Of a stretch of DNA of 64,000 nucleotides, positions 13,561-28,490 are shown one piece after another. Location of the stretch: contig JAFKAC010000046.1 in assembly GCA_025766275.1 (NCBI GenBank), positions 1 to 64,000 on the forward strand, given 5' to 3'. The notes below the pieces were generated by a model. The model did not search any database. It was not told where the DNA came from and worked only from the letters and a program-made list of their open reading frames with translations. Numbering within the stretch: the first letter of the stretch is position 1; each line of letters opens with the position of its first letter. The position numbers were made by a program, and so were the translations under genes. The DNA is from Lactarius indigo (lineage: Eukaryota; Basidiomycota; Agaricomycetes; Russulales; Russulaceae).

Positions 13561-16500
13561 ATGTCTCAGCCCCCTCCCGCAAGCACCTCTTCCTCCAACT
13601 TCGACTCTATCTTCAGAACTGCCGTCAAAGCGTACAAAAAGCGAACGGGGCACGACATCACGGCACATCCCTTAGCCGCCCAACTCAAGACTTGCGATTC
13701 TCCCAATGCGATTCTCGTCGTGCTTAGAGCCCAGGTCGAGGAGTTCGATCAGTCTCGGCGGAACGATGAGAGGTTGACAAAGTGGCTTAATCCGACGGTA
13801 AACGTGCTTTACGCATTCTCCGCTACGCTCAGTGAGGGCGTCGGTTTGGTGACTATCTGGGGGCTGCCTTGTCCCAAACCTGCGCGCTCACTCTCATTTT
13901 CTAGGTGTTCTCTCCCGCCAAGGTGATCTTTGCCGGAATTGGAGTTTTGCTCTTGGTGAGTATTTCGTCGACTTCACCCTGTGGACTATCATTACAGCTC
14001 GATCATCCAGGCGTCCAAGGATGTTGCTGCCAGCCACGACACTCTCATAGACATCTTCGAACGTATCGAGAACTTCTTCAAACGGCTCGAGGCCTACACA
14101 GAAGTTCCACAGACGACAGCTATGACGGGCATTGTAGTGAAGATTATGGTTGAGGTGCTGTCTATTTTCGCAATTGCGACGAAGGAAATCAAACAGGGGT
14201 TCGCGAGTACGTTATTCTTGCGTTATATTCTGTTTTCGTCTCATTGGAGCAGAGAAATTCTTCAAAAAGCTTGTTGGAAGACGAGATATCGAGGATGCTC
14301 TACAGAAACTGGACAGATTGACGCAAGAAGAGGCTCGGATGGCGAATGCCGAAGTCCTGAGGGTTACGCATGGTATTGACGACAAGGTGAAGGGCGTCGG
14401 GTTTCAGGTGGAGGGTGTCAAGAAGGGGGTGGAAGACGTCGACGGAAAGGTAGAGGGCGTCGATGAAAGGGTCCAGGGCGTCGACGTCAAAGTCCAGGGT
14501 GTCGACGACAGAGTCCAAGGGGTCGACAAGAGGGTCCAACGCATCGGCGAGGGGGTCCAATACGTCGACGAAGGTGTCCGACGCGTTGACAACAAAGTGT
14601 GGATCGTCGATGACAGAGTCAAGCAAGTCGATCATAGGGTGGCGGTTATCAATGACGATGTGAAGCTAATCATCGACGGTGTGTCATTCCCTGCTTATTT
14701 CTTTTACGCGCCATCCTCACACATCCGCTTACCTAGGAGGAAAAGAAAGAACCACGGTATTACAACGGATCGTGAACACCGTAGACGATATCAACCGTCA
14801 GTGATTTCCACACTGTCGTTAGCCGCGGCTGCTCACGTACTTCACAGGTAACCAGCTTCGACGTGACCTCCGAAACTGGATCTCCCCCCCCGATCCGTCC
14901 ATCAATTTCAACACCGCCTGCGGTGCCCACCACGAGGGTACCGCAACATGGCTCACTTGGGGCGACGCCTTCAACCGTTGGAGAGCTGATGGCTGCCTGT
15001 TGTGGATTCACGGAAAACGTACGTCCCTTGCTCTCCTACCGAATTCCTACTAACACCTTCCTGTCCCTTAGCGGGCTCGGGAAAAAGTATTCTTAGGTTC
15101 GTTTCTCCCTGACGAATTGCGTCTACAGTCGGTCTCAAGCTGTGATTTCGTCTAGCTCCGTGATCATCCGAGATATAGAAGACGTCTGCAATGCCGGGTT
15201 CGCGTCGATGGCCTACTTCTATTTTGACTTCAAGGACACCGCAAAGCAGGACTCCCGCGCTCTACTCTCCTCCCTTCTCATCCAGCTTTCCGATCAGTCC
15301 GACGCTTACTGCGATATTCTTCATGACTTGTACGCTGCACATCGCCGGGGATCAGTACAGCCAAAAGACAACGCACTCGCGCAGTGCCTCAAGACCATGC
15401 TCGTGGCCCTCAGAGATACCCCAATCTACCTCGTCTTAGACGCGGTCGACGAATGCCTCAACACATCAGGGGTGCCATCACCTCGCGAAAAGGTCCTGCG
15501 ACTTGTCAAGGATCTCGTCGAGTTGAAACTGTCGAACTTGCATTTGTGTATCACAAGTCGACCCGAGATCGACATCCGTAATGCCCTTGAGCCACTGGCA
15601 GCCCACCAGATCTCACTTCACAATGAAAGCGGACAGAACGCGGACATCGCGAACTATGTCAACTCGGTTGTTTACTCGGACTCGAGGATGCGTCGATGGA
15701 GAGTGGAGGAAAGGGACATGGTCGTCGAAAGACTCTCAACTAAGGCTGATGGAATGTAAGCCCGTCGCTACTCCATTGTCTTGCTCGCTGAAGATTGATT
15801 CGGCGCAGGTTCCGATGGGTATTCTGTCAATTGGAGATATTACGACATTGTTTCCCATCGAGCGTCCTCAACATCCTCGAGCAATTACCCAAGTCCCTGG
15901 ACGAGACATACGAACGGATTCTAAGGGAGATCAGCCAGGTCAACAGAGATCACGCCTATCGTCTACTGCAATGCCTGACCGTCGCCGTTCGTCCGCTTCG
16001 AGTCGAAGAACTTGCAGAAGTTCTGGCCATCGACTTCAACGCGCGCGGCGGCCCGAAGTTGAACGCAGATTGGCGGTGGGAAGATAACGAAGAGGCGGTG
16101 CTATCAGCATGTTCCAGTTTGGTGACCGTCGTCATGGATGGTGATTCCCGGGTTGTTCAGTTCTCGCACTTCTCGGTGAAAGAGTTCCTGACATCAAATC
16201 GGCTTGCAAGTTGTCTCGGAGAGGAGTCCCGATTCCATATTCGACTCGAGTCTGCGCACACGATTCTAGCGCAAGCGTCTCTAGGTGTCCTCCTCCGACT
16301 TGATGAGCAAGTTGACCGCGACAGCATCACGGGATTTCCCCTGGCCCAATACGCAGCAATGCACTGGTTCGACCACGTCAATTTCGAGAATGTTTTGTCG
16401 CACGCGAAGGATGCTATCGATGAACTGCTCAACTCAGACAAGCCGCATTTCGCTGCATGGATCCGGGTCCACAACATTGATAGGCGCTCGATATCCGAGA

Positions 16501-17096
16501 AAAGCCCAGGACAACCAAAAGGATCCCCCTTATATTACGCCGCACGGATTGGAAACCGGGCCCTGGTGAAACACGTGCTCTCGAAGCGCCCGCAGGCGCT
16601 CAACGCCAAGGGTGGTCTCTACGGAACTCCCTTGCACGCAGCATTCGCAAAAAGGGACGTCGAGATTGTATGGTTGCTACTGGAGAATGGCGCCGATCTG
16701 GATATCCGGGACAACGACGACCAAACTCCTCTGCATCACGCATCGGTCAAAGGTTTTCCTGATGTTGTGCGGTGGCTACTCGACCACGACGTAGACCTGG
16801 AAGCCCAGCGGAGCGATAAATCGACTGCGCTGCACCTTGCAGCGGTCAGCGGGTGTCTTGAAGTTGCCGAGATACTTCTTGAGCACAATGCCGAAGTCAA
16901 TGCGCACGATCACCTTGGCCGGGCCCCACTGCACGATGCAGCTTTCCGAGGACATCTGGAAGTCGTGCGATTATTATTGAAGCACGGTGGGAACGTGAAC
17001 ACGCGTGGCAACGATGGAATGACTCCGTTGGACGAGGCCAAACAAAGAGGATACACAGAGATCGTCGAACTACTATCCGAGCGAATGAACCAGTGA
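13561..17096 (+). CDS. Goodbye-NACHT-ankyrin NLR-like protein, copy 2
   Basis: Intact nine-exon model: 13561-13848, 13905-13955, 14011-14206, 14253-14678, 14737-14796, 14848-15018, 15072-15096, 15156-15755 and 15809-17096 (3105 nt, 1034 aa). The N-terminus fits the fungal Goodbye domain (residues ~10-180; LTKWLNPTVNVLYAFSATL and VFSPAKVIFAGIGVLLL are typical). Next come 14 heptads (~220-317), the Walker A motif GKPGSGKS (~396-403, split by intron 6), Walker B LVLDAVDE, the ITSRPE sensor, a winged-helix-like CFPSSVLNILEQLPKSLDETYERIL segment, and about six ankyrin repeats from ~845. STAND proteins of this kind are thought to be nucleotide-switched oligomerising receptors in non-self or damage sensing; that role is inference. 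The start is the first ATG in an ACCATG context and is shared by all paralogues. Intron 1 has the unusual donor GTGACT where the paralogues have GTGAGT or GTAAGT. Confidence 0.88.
14375..14668 (+). repeat. 21-bp heptad minisatellite in NLR2 (14 units)
   Basis: Fourteen tandem 21-bp units in exon 4 (e.g. VDERVQG, VDVKVQG, VDDRVQG). Exon 4 is 84 bp (4 x 21) longer than in NLR1, so the frame is kept. Confidence 0.88.
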
Positions 17097-17827
17097 TGGG
17101 TGTCTGCGAGGCTATATTTTTCGGTGACATCATTTGATCATATCTTATCCGAACATTTTATCGTAGTACGCTAGTTGTATCATGCGGTGATGGTGCTCGA
17201 ATCGAGAATGCGATCAATCAACACCATTGATCCAAGAACAGACCGTTATCTCTTTGAAACAGGCTATGGAATTTGCGGATCCACGAAGCCGGATTATGTG
17301 TTGCTACGATGGGACATATACTTTAGGAGATGAAAACCGTTCAAGACGCCTTTCCACCTTACCGTGGATGTCTCGATGATCCTGGGGTATATCGTCGCAT
17401 GAAAAAGAGTTGTGGAAGCACATGCGCTTCAAAAGTTCTTTCACGTTTTGACACGACTTTTGGCGTCCGAAGAAGCACCAGGAAAACGCAGTAAACATTA
17501 GTTCTGTCACTCACTCAGATGAAAATGTCCAAAGATGGCAAGATGAAATATAATATCTATGGGAGACAACATCAAAAGCGACACTCTAACAACGGCACGA
17601 CCCAAAGTAAACCGGCCCTTGAACCGGCCAGTAATCACATGACCGCAAGGAACGTACCACAGGCAAAAAAACGTAAAGTGGGATTAGTATTGGCGGTATG
17701 TAGATGGCCCCTGTGTCGTGGGTGCCCCAAATACAGCACAATCAGGGTGGTGAACAGCCCGACGGAGAAAATGTGACCTGCAATGCTCCCCAACAGTCCT
17801 CTCACAGACCGGCCATTGCTCTCTACT
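17097..17827. other. NLR2 3' flank up to DLD pseudogene
   Basis: No gene is seen. It is homologous to the regions after NLR1 and NLR3 and is presumably the NLR2 3' UTR followed by spacer. Confidence 0.5.
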
Positions 17828-19720
17828 CTAGAAGTGGATCACACTGCCGGACGACACATGCAGAGCCGCTTCGCGAAACGCCTCGAACAGTGTTGGCTAA
17901 GGGAACGGGGGACAAATTGCGGTCAGGACGTGGCGAAATAATGGGAAAGGAGGGACATACGTGTGCGTGCGTCGTGCGTGCGATATTCTCGGCGCTCGCA
18001 CCATAATTGAGCGCAAACACGCCCTCTGCGATTATCTCGCCAGTATTAGAACCTATCAACACACAAGGAGCCCACTAAACTCAGCAACCCTGTCCCAAAT
18101 AAGGAACACAAGACACGCACCGATGATGTGTACTCCAAGGATCCGGTCCGTCTCCGCATCCACAAGGAACCTCACCTAGCCTTCGGTATCCAAGTTCGTC
18201 TTGGCCCGCAAGTTAGCAAGGAACGGGAACCAGCCAACCTTGTATTTCACGCCGTCCGTCTTGAATCCCTGGACCCACGTAACCTCGGGGTGCGTGTACA
18301 CCACGCTCGGGATCGTCCCGTAGTTTACGTGAGCATGGCCGCTGTGGATGTACTCCACCGCCGCGATGCCCCCCTCTTCCGCCTTGTGCGTGAGCATTGG
18401 CCCGGATATGACGTCACCGATGCACTTGATGTTCGGCATGCTGTGTTGAACTGGTCGCCGATTATGATGCGCCCGCGCGAGTCAACTTCAAGCCGACATT
18501 TTCGAGGCCGAGGCCTTGCGTGTATGGTCGGCGGCAGACAGCGACTAGTACAACGTCTGCTTCGAGCCGTGTCATACTATGTGAATTCTCTCCCAAATAA
18601 AGTAAAATAGCAACCCACTGAGTCCTGCTTTCCATCCTTAGCAGCCTCCATCGTGACGACCACCTTCCCGTCCTTTTTCTCTGCAGAGAGCACCTTGGTG
18701 CTCAAATCGAACTTGAGACCTTGCTTCGTCAACGGTTTCTGGAACTGCTTCCTAGGTACGCCATGATACGTCAAAAGAGAGCAACACCGCAAGTTAAAAG
18801 TCGAACGCACGAGATCTCTTCGTCGATGCCCGCGCCGCCAATGCTATTGACCAATTCGACAACGGTCACTTTGGCGCCTAGTCGACTCCATACGCTGCCC
18901 ATCTCCAGCCCAATGATGTCTCCGCCAAAGACGACTATCTTTTCTGGAACCTTGTGTAGCGGAAGCGCACCAGTCGAGCTGACGATCTGCTGCACGTCTA
19001 TCTCGATGGCGCCACCAGGGAAGGGAGTAACTTCGGACCTTGCTGCAATGCTGATGCTCTTCGCTTCTACAGTAGTCGCCGCCGTCAATGAGCTGTATGG
19101 AGATGGTATTGGGGTAGACGAAAGAGGCGGTTCCCTTGATGTAGTTGACTTTGTTTTTCTTGAAGAGGATTTCGATACCTTTCGTGAGGCCGTTCACGGA
19201 GTGTTCCTTCGCTTTGAGCATCTGCGGAAAGTTTAGTTTGACACCTTTGACTAGTTTGTTTTGTTTTGATTAGCAAAAAAGGCACCAGAACAAGTTTAGG
19301 ACTCACCATCGATACCGCGCTTCTTGATATCATGGAGTATTCGATGATAGATGTGCGAGTTGTTGGGCATCGCCTTGGAGGGGATGCAGCCGATGTTCAA
19401 GCATGTCCCACCTAGCGTTCCGGGATTTTCGATACATGCGGTCTAGAAGAGAATAAGATGAGCGACAGAATAAGTGGACGACACAACCACGAACGGACTT
19501 TGAGACTTAGCCGAGTTGCCTTGATCGCAGCCACATAATCACCAGGACCTACAAACCAACGACCGTTAAGCACCTCAACTTCAGTCTAAGATGAGGACAC
19601 AGACATACCTCCACCGATGATTATCGCGTCGTACTGTCTCGAAGCGGCCGCCAGTCCGCGTGTTGACCGCTGGCAGCGGCCAGCCTGCAAGGCCGTGGAG
19701 GGAGTGCGCCGTGCAAGTCA
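17828..19720 (-). pseudogene. Dihydrolipoyl dehydrogenase (E3) pseudogene, copy 2, most complete
   Basis: Best-preserved E3 copy. On the minus strand it reads a presequence-like Arg/Ser-rich stretch (TALQAGRCQRSTRGLAAASR) running into QYDAIIIGG, an intron, then the [18 protein letters not shown] redox site with both cysteines. [20 protein letters not shown] and [14 protein letters not shown] follow. After these come [16 protein letters not shown] and [17 protein letters not shown]. Damage: a frame change near 19075 between IQLIDGG and [14 protein letters not shown] changed to GGDIIG in the NAD fold, loss of the GKTEQEL segment after HPEVTWV, and loss of the final helix region. Reading upstream of the presequence in the same frame meets a stop, so I could not fix a start codon. 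It is the only copy that keeps presequence-like DNA, so it is probably nearest to the ancestral gene. Confidence 0.85.
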
Positions 19721-20507
19721 CAACACTATCTACGAGGAGGCAAAGCCCAACGTGAGACCAGGGTCGTAGCACATCGCGGGGGATGCTCACGGATTTTGAA
19801 GCTTTGGGGACGACGAGCATGGTGAATGAATAAGTTGAATGGAGCGGGAGATGGAGGGGAGGGGAGAGGTCTTCACCAAATTATTTCGGACAATTATTAT
19901 TCGGATCCGGAACAACCCGCCGTGGTTGCTGCACTGTATTCCCTGCACCTGCACTTTTACAATATTATACACACTCCAACGAATTGGTCTCAGATAGCAA
20001 GCACGTAAGGCGCTACGCTGCGAGAGTATACAAGGGAGACAACGCCGAACGATTTGGTCAGGACGGCTGTTCTGAACGGAACGAAGGACTCCCGGGCCGA
20101 TGGAGGAAAAATGGGGTATCCCAGACCTGCCCGCGCGCCGCCGGTTGGGCATCGCGCACTGGCAAGAGGAAGCACTCCAAAGCGGTCTCAGTCAGGTTTG
20201 TGGGCGACAACCTACGTCAACACGGAATGGATATTACCCAGACTTACTCGATGGCCACGCCATTCAGTTACTATATCGCAGGAGGGGGTAGAAAACAACC
20301 CGTTGACAAGCTTAGTTGATGCCAGTGTAGGCGCTACTAGACCAATTGTACAAATACGGTTCTCAAATAGATTACGATGGCCAGCACAGGAAATACATTA
20401 TCACAAAGATAGTCGTAATAAATCCGATGATGACCTGATCTGGGCAGTTTGAACCAATAAATCGTCTATGACAAATTTTCCTCTTATGCATCTGGCAAGG
20501 GACTCAT
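19721..20507. other. Spacer unique to block I
   Basis: I recognise no gene. The part next to the DLD copy (19721-19990) may be its native upstream region; 19815-19870 is purine-rich on +. The rest has only short open frames without features. The sequence is not repeated elsewhere in the window. Confidence 0.45.
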
Positions 20508-20867
20508 TTAAAAGGGTAGCGTAACGAGGCCCCCGAACACGGCGACGACGAGCACAACAACAGGGACAGAGACGACCAGCACTGGGCGGAAGATACGGCC
20601 CAAGTCGCGTGCCAAGCGCACCCAGTCCCCGATGGTCCTGCCAAGGCTGCAGGGACGGTCGGTCCATCATCAGCGCCCCCGCGCGAAGGCTGAAAGTAAA
20701 GGAGGGCGTACCTAGTAGCGCGGCGGATACGCCTGTTGAGCATATCGTATATACCCGCGCGCAGCGCCTCCTTCTCGACGCGAATCACGGGCCCGTCATC
20801 CGGCAGTACCCACGGACAGCTGCTCGTCGCGAGGTCCAGGTCCGTCGCGGCGCGGTCTGACCCCTGT
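20508..20867 (-). pseudogene. 3' fragment of an unidentified membrane-protein gene
   Basis: Two exons on the minus strand: an upstream piece from about 20867 to 20712 (ends GIYDMLNRRIRRATR), a GT-AG intron at 20638-20711, and a last exon 20637-20508. The last exon runs through TIGDWVRLARDLGRIFRP and a strongly hydrophobic segment (VLVVSVPVVVLVVAVFGGL), then LPF and TAA. It therefore looks like the tail of a protein with one C-terminal transmembrane helix. The 5' part is missing because homology to a DLD copy begins at 20868. I do not recognise the family. The fragment sits between two DLD copies, so it was probably carried along in the duplication. Confidence 0.5.
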
Positions 20868-22655
<1,788 letters not shown>

Positions 22656-22671
22656 AAGTGTAGAGTATACA

Positions 22672-24420
22672 CTGGTCCGAACCAAGGTCCGAACCTCGCT
22701 GTTTCTACGTTACATAATATTGTACTTGTTGACTCTGGCACGATCCCTCTCCGTAAAGAGCAGTGTCCAGCCCTCCCCCACTGTACATGCTCTCCAAATC
22801 GCTGAATTCGTTCCTGAACCGTGGGCGGAGACCGCTGACTTACTCTCTGCATACAAACCGGTCTAACTCTTCGAGCCCTGGTAGAATAAATGGATTCTGG
22901 AATCTAACTTCTATGTGACGTGGGCAATTCAGGTCGTGCTTCAGGTGCAATTACAGTATTGCTGGTTCGTCCCTTGGCTCTCATGATCAATAAACCACGA
23001 GCTAGCACGGCACTTAGTAGTCTGGGTCTAAGATCTGAGGAGCACATAAGTGCTCTTGTGTAGATGCTGTAATGTAGCTGAACTTGTTGCTCCGCACCCA
23101 GATACCACCCTCGCTTCGATACCACAGCTTTTACCCTTCGTCCGTCTTACTGGGGCATTTTGGTAACACATCACATGACCCAGCAAATGCTCTCTTTGAC
23201 ACGTCATATCAGCCTCTCCCCCTACGTAGCGGGCGACACCGCGCAAGCATTCCAACAGGCCGCAGTGGGGCTGCAAATTCCGGGCCTGGATCGGGAGATC
23301 CCGTGATAGCGGTAATAACTCACCAATGTTCGTGCGCTGGTCATACAACACATTCATCTATGCGCTCGCTGCGACGGACTCGTGGTTGTGTTCGTTCTCG
23401 GAGACCGCACCGACGTTGCCGACGATACGCTCACCATCGTTCGAGTTTACAACGGGGATGTGCAGATCCAATCCATCTTCCGAGCCCAGGCTTGCGTACT
23501 ATTCGACCCCGCACATCTTCTGCAGCACGTGCCACGGGTCATCGGGGACGGACGCCTGGTTCCTCACCTTAGATACATCCTCTGCCACCCGGGCTCCATT
23601 AGCACGTCGTATGACCAAGCCGCCAAGAGAGAATATGCAAGGTATGTATGTAAACTGTTCGAGCAGCTTAGCGCATGCAGGATCAGTCCTCGCAAACATT
23701 GACTTCGTCGTCGGAAAAGGGGACATGTGGCCGACGACGGCCTGTCCAGTTTGTGCCTATATTCTCCATAACTTGTACGTATGGCATTTTTAATTGGATT
23801 GGAAGAGTCTTAGAAGCTCGCATACAGGTCACCCACCATCTCACCACCCTTTCGCACATCCAGGGATTACTTCTGTCAACAAGACGACCGGCCTCTCGCC
23901 AGGGGTCGTAGCAAGACTTCCTAGTGGCAGCTTTTCATACTACCATCAGCACGCGAGATACCAGGTGCAATCAGCGCCTCCCTTAATCCGGAAGCTAGGC
24001 AACCGGTATCAAGGCTTCTACAAGTATGTTTGCCTCTGTGGCCTGAGCTGACCTATCTATGCTCCGTGATTCGTGTGGCGCTACGGGCTGCAGCATCCCC
24101 GACACTGCCGTGCACGCTATCAGATTCTGGAACTTCGTCATAGCGTCGAGGTAGTCACGTCTAACACAAGCGGCTCCTGCACATCTCTCTACCCCCTCAA
24201 CTATCCACGAGCACTCAGATGACTGGTAACGAGATCGTCGCTGGCACAATCTCGCTGCTCGATGGCTACTCACCCCTCGGCTTCCTCAACTTCCGGCCGT
24301 ACGACAATGGCCCCATGACCCTCTCTGACATCACAGTTCGCTCGAACCCGGGCTGCAACACTGTGGACATACGCATTACTCGGGGCGATAGCGCTAGACA
24401 CATGCGATCAAAAGCGTCAT
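22672..24420 (+). pseudogene. Sedolisin (peptidase S53) pseudogene, copy 3
   Basis: Close relative of copy 1. It carries ISTSYDQAAKREYARYVC and LFEQLSACRIS (23598-23690), DFVVGKGDMWPTT near 23702-23735, the SFSYYHQHARYQVQ segment near 23935-23975 (family ..GGFSNYF..PSYQ), IRKLGNRYQGFYKY near 23985-24025, and TISLLDGYSPLGFLNFRPYDNG with SNPGCNT near 24245-24365. Compared with copy 1, the C-terminus is cut by a deletion after CNTVD (~24370), so the GTPD..LLDVL end is absent. Frame changes and stops make it non-coding. Confidence 0.77.
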
Positions 24421-24859
24421 CAACTCGAGCCACACCTGATCCCGGGCGTGGGGGTATCTTCGTATTGAGACTGTTCCGGAAATTGGACGCTAGCGTAACG
24501 AAGTTATAGTGCTACATATCGTACACAAGAAAAAGATAAATTATAGACGAGTCCTTTGGTTAGTCCTATACATACTACTGTATATGGGTCTTGTCGTCAG
24601 TGCTGTACCTTAGACTATGCTAGGCCCGAGTCATTGCCATCGGCGGCGACTGCTATGTTGTCATCAAGTTGCCGCGTTTATCGCTATCGCGTCGGTAGCG
24701 CGTCTATCATCCTTATCCAGATCACCCAAATATTTGCAGTACACGACGAGGCTGTGCACCGTGCCTCGTCCTGCCTCCGCTCTATCTGTTTAATTGCCGT
24801 CACAGGTTATCTACTTTTCCTCCCACTGGCAACCCAAATCGACGCCATACCATTGCACC
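24421..24859. other. Intergenic region upstream of NLR3
   Basis: No gene is seen. It parallels 2191-2727 before NLR1 and ends in a pyrimidine-rich stretch just before the ATG. It is presumed to be promoter and 5' UTR. Confidence 0.5.
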
Positions 24860-27800
24860 ATGTCTCAGTCCCCACTCCCAACCACCTCTTCCTCCGACTT
24901 CGACACAATCTTCAAAACTGCTCTCAAAGCTTACAAAAAGCGAACAGGGCAGGATATCACCTCTCGTCCCTTAGCTGCCTGGCTCAAGACCTGCGACACT
25001 CCCGATGCAATTCTCGCCGTGCTCAAAGCCCAGGTTGAAGAGTTCGATCAGTCTAGGAGAGACGATGAGAGGTTAACAAAGTGGCTTAATCCGACGGTAA
25101 ACGTGCTTTACGCATTCTCCGCTACACTCGGTGAGGGCGTTGGTTTGGTGAGTATCGGAAGAACATCTTGTTCTTTATTTGCGTTCTCACCTTCATTTTA
25201 CAGGTGTTCTCTCCCGCCAAGGTGATATTTGCCGGAATTGGAGTCCTGCTCTTGGTGAGTATCTCCGATTAGCACACCTTGCGGACCATCATGACAGCCT
25301 GACCATTCAGGCATCCAAGGATGTTGCTGCCAGTCACGACATTCTCATCGACATCTTCGAGCGCATAGAGAACTTTTTCAAACGACTCGAGGCATATACA
25401 GAAGTTCCGCAGACGGCAGCTATGACGGACGTTATAGTAAAGATTATGGTGGAGGTGTTGTCTATCTTCGCGATAGCGACCAAGGAAATCAGACAAGGGA
25501 GAGCAAGTGCGTTATTCTCCAGTTATAATCTGATCTGATCTCATTAGTTTTATTCAGAGAAATTCTTCAAAAAGCTAGTTGGAAGACGAGATATCGAGGA
25601 CGCGCTGCAGAAACTCGACAGATTGACACAAGACGAGGCGCGGATGGCGACCGCAGAAGTCCTGAGGCTGACGCATAGTGTGGACGACAAGGTGATCGGC
25701 GTTGATTTCCAAGTGGAGGGTGTCAAGAAGGGGGTGGAAGAGGTCAACGGGAAGGTGGAGTGTGTCGACGAAAGGGTCCAGGGCGTCGACGAAAGAGTTC
25801 AGGGTGTCGGTGAACGAGTCCAAGACGTCGACGAAAGAGTCCGGGGCGTCGACGGGAGGGTACACGGCATCGACGAGAGGGTCCATGGGGTCGACAAGAG
25901 GGTCCAAGGCGTTGATGAAAGGATCCAGGGCGTCGATGAGAGAGTCCAGGGCGTCGGAGAGGGGGTCCAACGCGTTGACCAAAATGTGCGGGCAGTCAAT
26001 GACGGAGTCAAACAAGTCGATCATAGGGTGGCAGTCATCAACAACGACGTGAAGCTAATCATCGATGGTATGTGATTCTGCACATCTACCCCACGCGACG
26101 TTCTTACACTTTGGCTCGCTTAGAAGGGACGCAAAGAAGCGCAGCAATACAACGCATCATGAACACCGTAGACGACATGAACCGTTAGTGATCTCCCCAG
26201 CGCCCGCTGTTCCTGACCGCCGTTGCTCACATAGTTAACAGGCAACCAGCTTCGACGTGACCTCCGAAACTGGATCTCTCCCCCCGATCCATCCATCAAT
26301 TACAATACCGCCTGTGGTGCCCACCACGAGGGTACCGCAGCATGGCTCACTAGAGGCGACGCCTTCAACCGTTGGAGGGCCGATGGCTGCCTGTTGTGGG
26401 TTCATGGAAAACGTACGTCCCTTGCTCTCCGACCGAATTCCTACTAACGCCTTCCTGTCCCTTAGCGGGCTCGGGAAAAAGTATTCTTAGGTTCGTTTCT
26501 TCCTGGCGAATTGCGTCTACAGTCTGTCTCAACCTGTGAATTCGTCTAGCTCCGTGATCATCCGAGATATAGAAGACGTCTGCAATGCCGGCTTCGCATC
26601 GATGGCCTACTTCTATTTTGACTTCAAGGACACCACAAAGCAGGATTCCCGTGCTTTACTCTCCTCTCTTCTCATTCAGCTGTCCGATCAGTCCGATGTT
26701 TACTGCGACATTCTTCATACCTTGTACTCTGCACACCGTCGGGGATCGGTACAGCCAAATGACGACGCACTCGCGCAGTGCCTCAAGACCATGCTCGTAG
26801 CACTCGGAGATACCCCAATCTACCTCGTCTTAGACGCGGTCGATGAATGCCTCAACACATCAGGGGTGCCATCGCCTCGCGAAAAGGTCCTCCGACTTGT
26901 CAAGGATCTCGTTGAGTTGAGACTTTCGAACTTGCATCTGTGTATCACAAGTCGACCCGAGATCGACATCCGTAATGCTCTCCAGCCACTGGCAGACCAC
27001 CAGATCTCACTTCACGATGAAAGCGGACAGAACGCAGATATCGCGAACTATGTCAACTCAGTCGTTTACTCGGACTCGAGGATGCGTCGATGGAGAGCGG
27101 AGGAAAGGGACGTGGTCGTCGAAAGACTCTCAACTAAGGCTGATGGAATGTAAGCCCATCGCTACTCCGTTGTCGTGCACGCTGAAGAAAGGTTCCGTGC
27201 AGGTTCCGATGGGTATTCTGTCAATTGGAGATATTACGTCATTGTTTCCCATCGAGCGTCCTCAGCATCCTGGACGAATTACCCAAGTCCCTGGACGAGA
27301 CATACGAGCGGATTCTAAGGGAGATCAGCCGGGCAAACAGAGATCACGCCTATCGTCTTCTGCAGTGTTTGACTGTGGCCGTTCGTCCACTTCGAGTAGA
27401 GGAACTCGCAGAAGTCCTGGCCGTCGACTTCAACGCGCGCGGCGGCCCGAAGTTGAATGCAGATTGGCGGTGGGAAGACAACGAAGAAGCGGTGCTGTCA
27501 GCATGCTCTAGTTTGGTAGCGGTTATCATGGATGGCGATTCCCGGGTTGTTCAGTTCTCGCACTTTTCCGTGAAAGAGTTCCTTACATCAAATCGGCTTG
27601 CAAGCTGTCCCGGAGAGGAGTCCCGTTTCCATATTCGACTCGAGTCTGCTCACACGATTCTAGCGCAAGCGTCTCTAGGTGTCCTCCTCCGTCTAGATGA
27701 GCAAGTTGCCCGCCGCAGCATCACGGGATTTCCCCTGGCCCAATACGCAGCAGAGCACTGGCCCAACCACGTCAAGTTCGAGAATGTTTTGTCGCATGCG

Positions 27801-28490
27801 AAGGATGGTATCGACGAACTGTTTGACGCAGACAAGCCACATTTTGCTGCATGGGTCTGGCTCCACAACGTGGACGGGTCCTCGATGTCTGGGAAAAGCC
27901 CAGAACGGCCACAAGCATCGCCCTTATATTACGCTGTACGGATTGGAAATCGGGCCTTGGTAGATCACGTGCTTTCGAAGCGCCCGCAGGACGTCAACGC
28001 CAAGGGTGGTCGCTACGGGACTCCCTTGCACGCAGCACTTCGCGGAAGGGACGTCGAGATTGTATGGTCGCTACTGGAGAATGGCGCCGATCTGAATATC
28101 CGGGACCACTTGGACCAAACTCCTCTGCATCGCGCATCTGTTGAAGGTTTGCCTGATGTTGTGTGGTGGCTACTCGACCGCGGCGTAGACATGGAAGCCC
28201 AGCGGGACGATCGATCGACCCCACTGCACCTTGCAGCAGCCAATGGTCGTCTCGAGGTTGCCAAAATACTTCTTGGGTACAATGCCGAAGTCAATGCGCG
28301 CGATCACCTTGGCCGGGTCCCACTGCACCGTGCAGCCTACGATGGACATCCAGAACTCGTGCGATTATTATTGAAGCACGGTGGGAATGTGAACGCGCGC
28401 GGCAACGATGGAATGACTCCGTTGGACGAGGCCGAAGAAGATGAATACACAGAAATCGTTGAACTACTATCGGAGCGAATGAACCAGTGA
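24860..28490 (+). CDS. Goodbye-NACHT-ankyrin NLR-like protein, copy 3 (longest)
   Basis: Intact nine-exon model: 24860-25147, 25204-25254, 25311-25506, 25558-26067, 26124-26183, 26242-26412, 26466-26490, 26550-27149 and 27203-28490 (3189 nt, 1062 aa). All introns are 51-59 nt with GT-AG ends. Domains: Goodbye (~10-180), 18 coiled-coil heptads (220-345), linker, Walker A GKPGSGKS (424-431, formed across intron 6), Walker B LVLDAVDE (526-533), ITSRPE sensor, a winged-helix-like FRWVFCQLEILRHC and SLDETYERIL region after intron 8, and about six ankyrin repeats (~873-1055). No signal peptide or confident transmembrane helix is seen; GIGVLLL belongs to the Goodbye core. A cytosolic signalling role is inferred from the STAND family; the ligand is unknown. 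Neighbours are a sedolisin pseudogene upstream and a convergent DLD pseudogene. Confidence 0.9.
25680..26057 (+). repeat. 21-bp heptad minisatellite in NLR3 (18 units)
   Basis: Eighteen tandem units, the longest of the four arrays. Central units (VDERVQG, VGERVQD, VDERVRG, IDERVHG, VDKRVQG) are the most alike; the first and last few units are more diverged and shared with the paralogues. This pattern suggests expansion from the middle. Confidence 0.9.
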
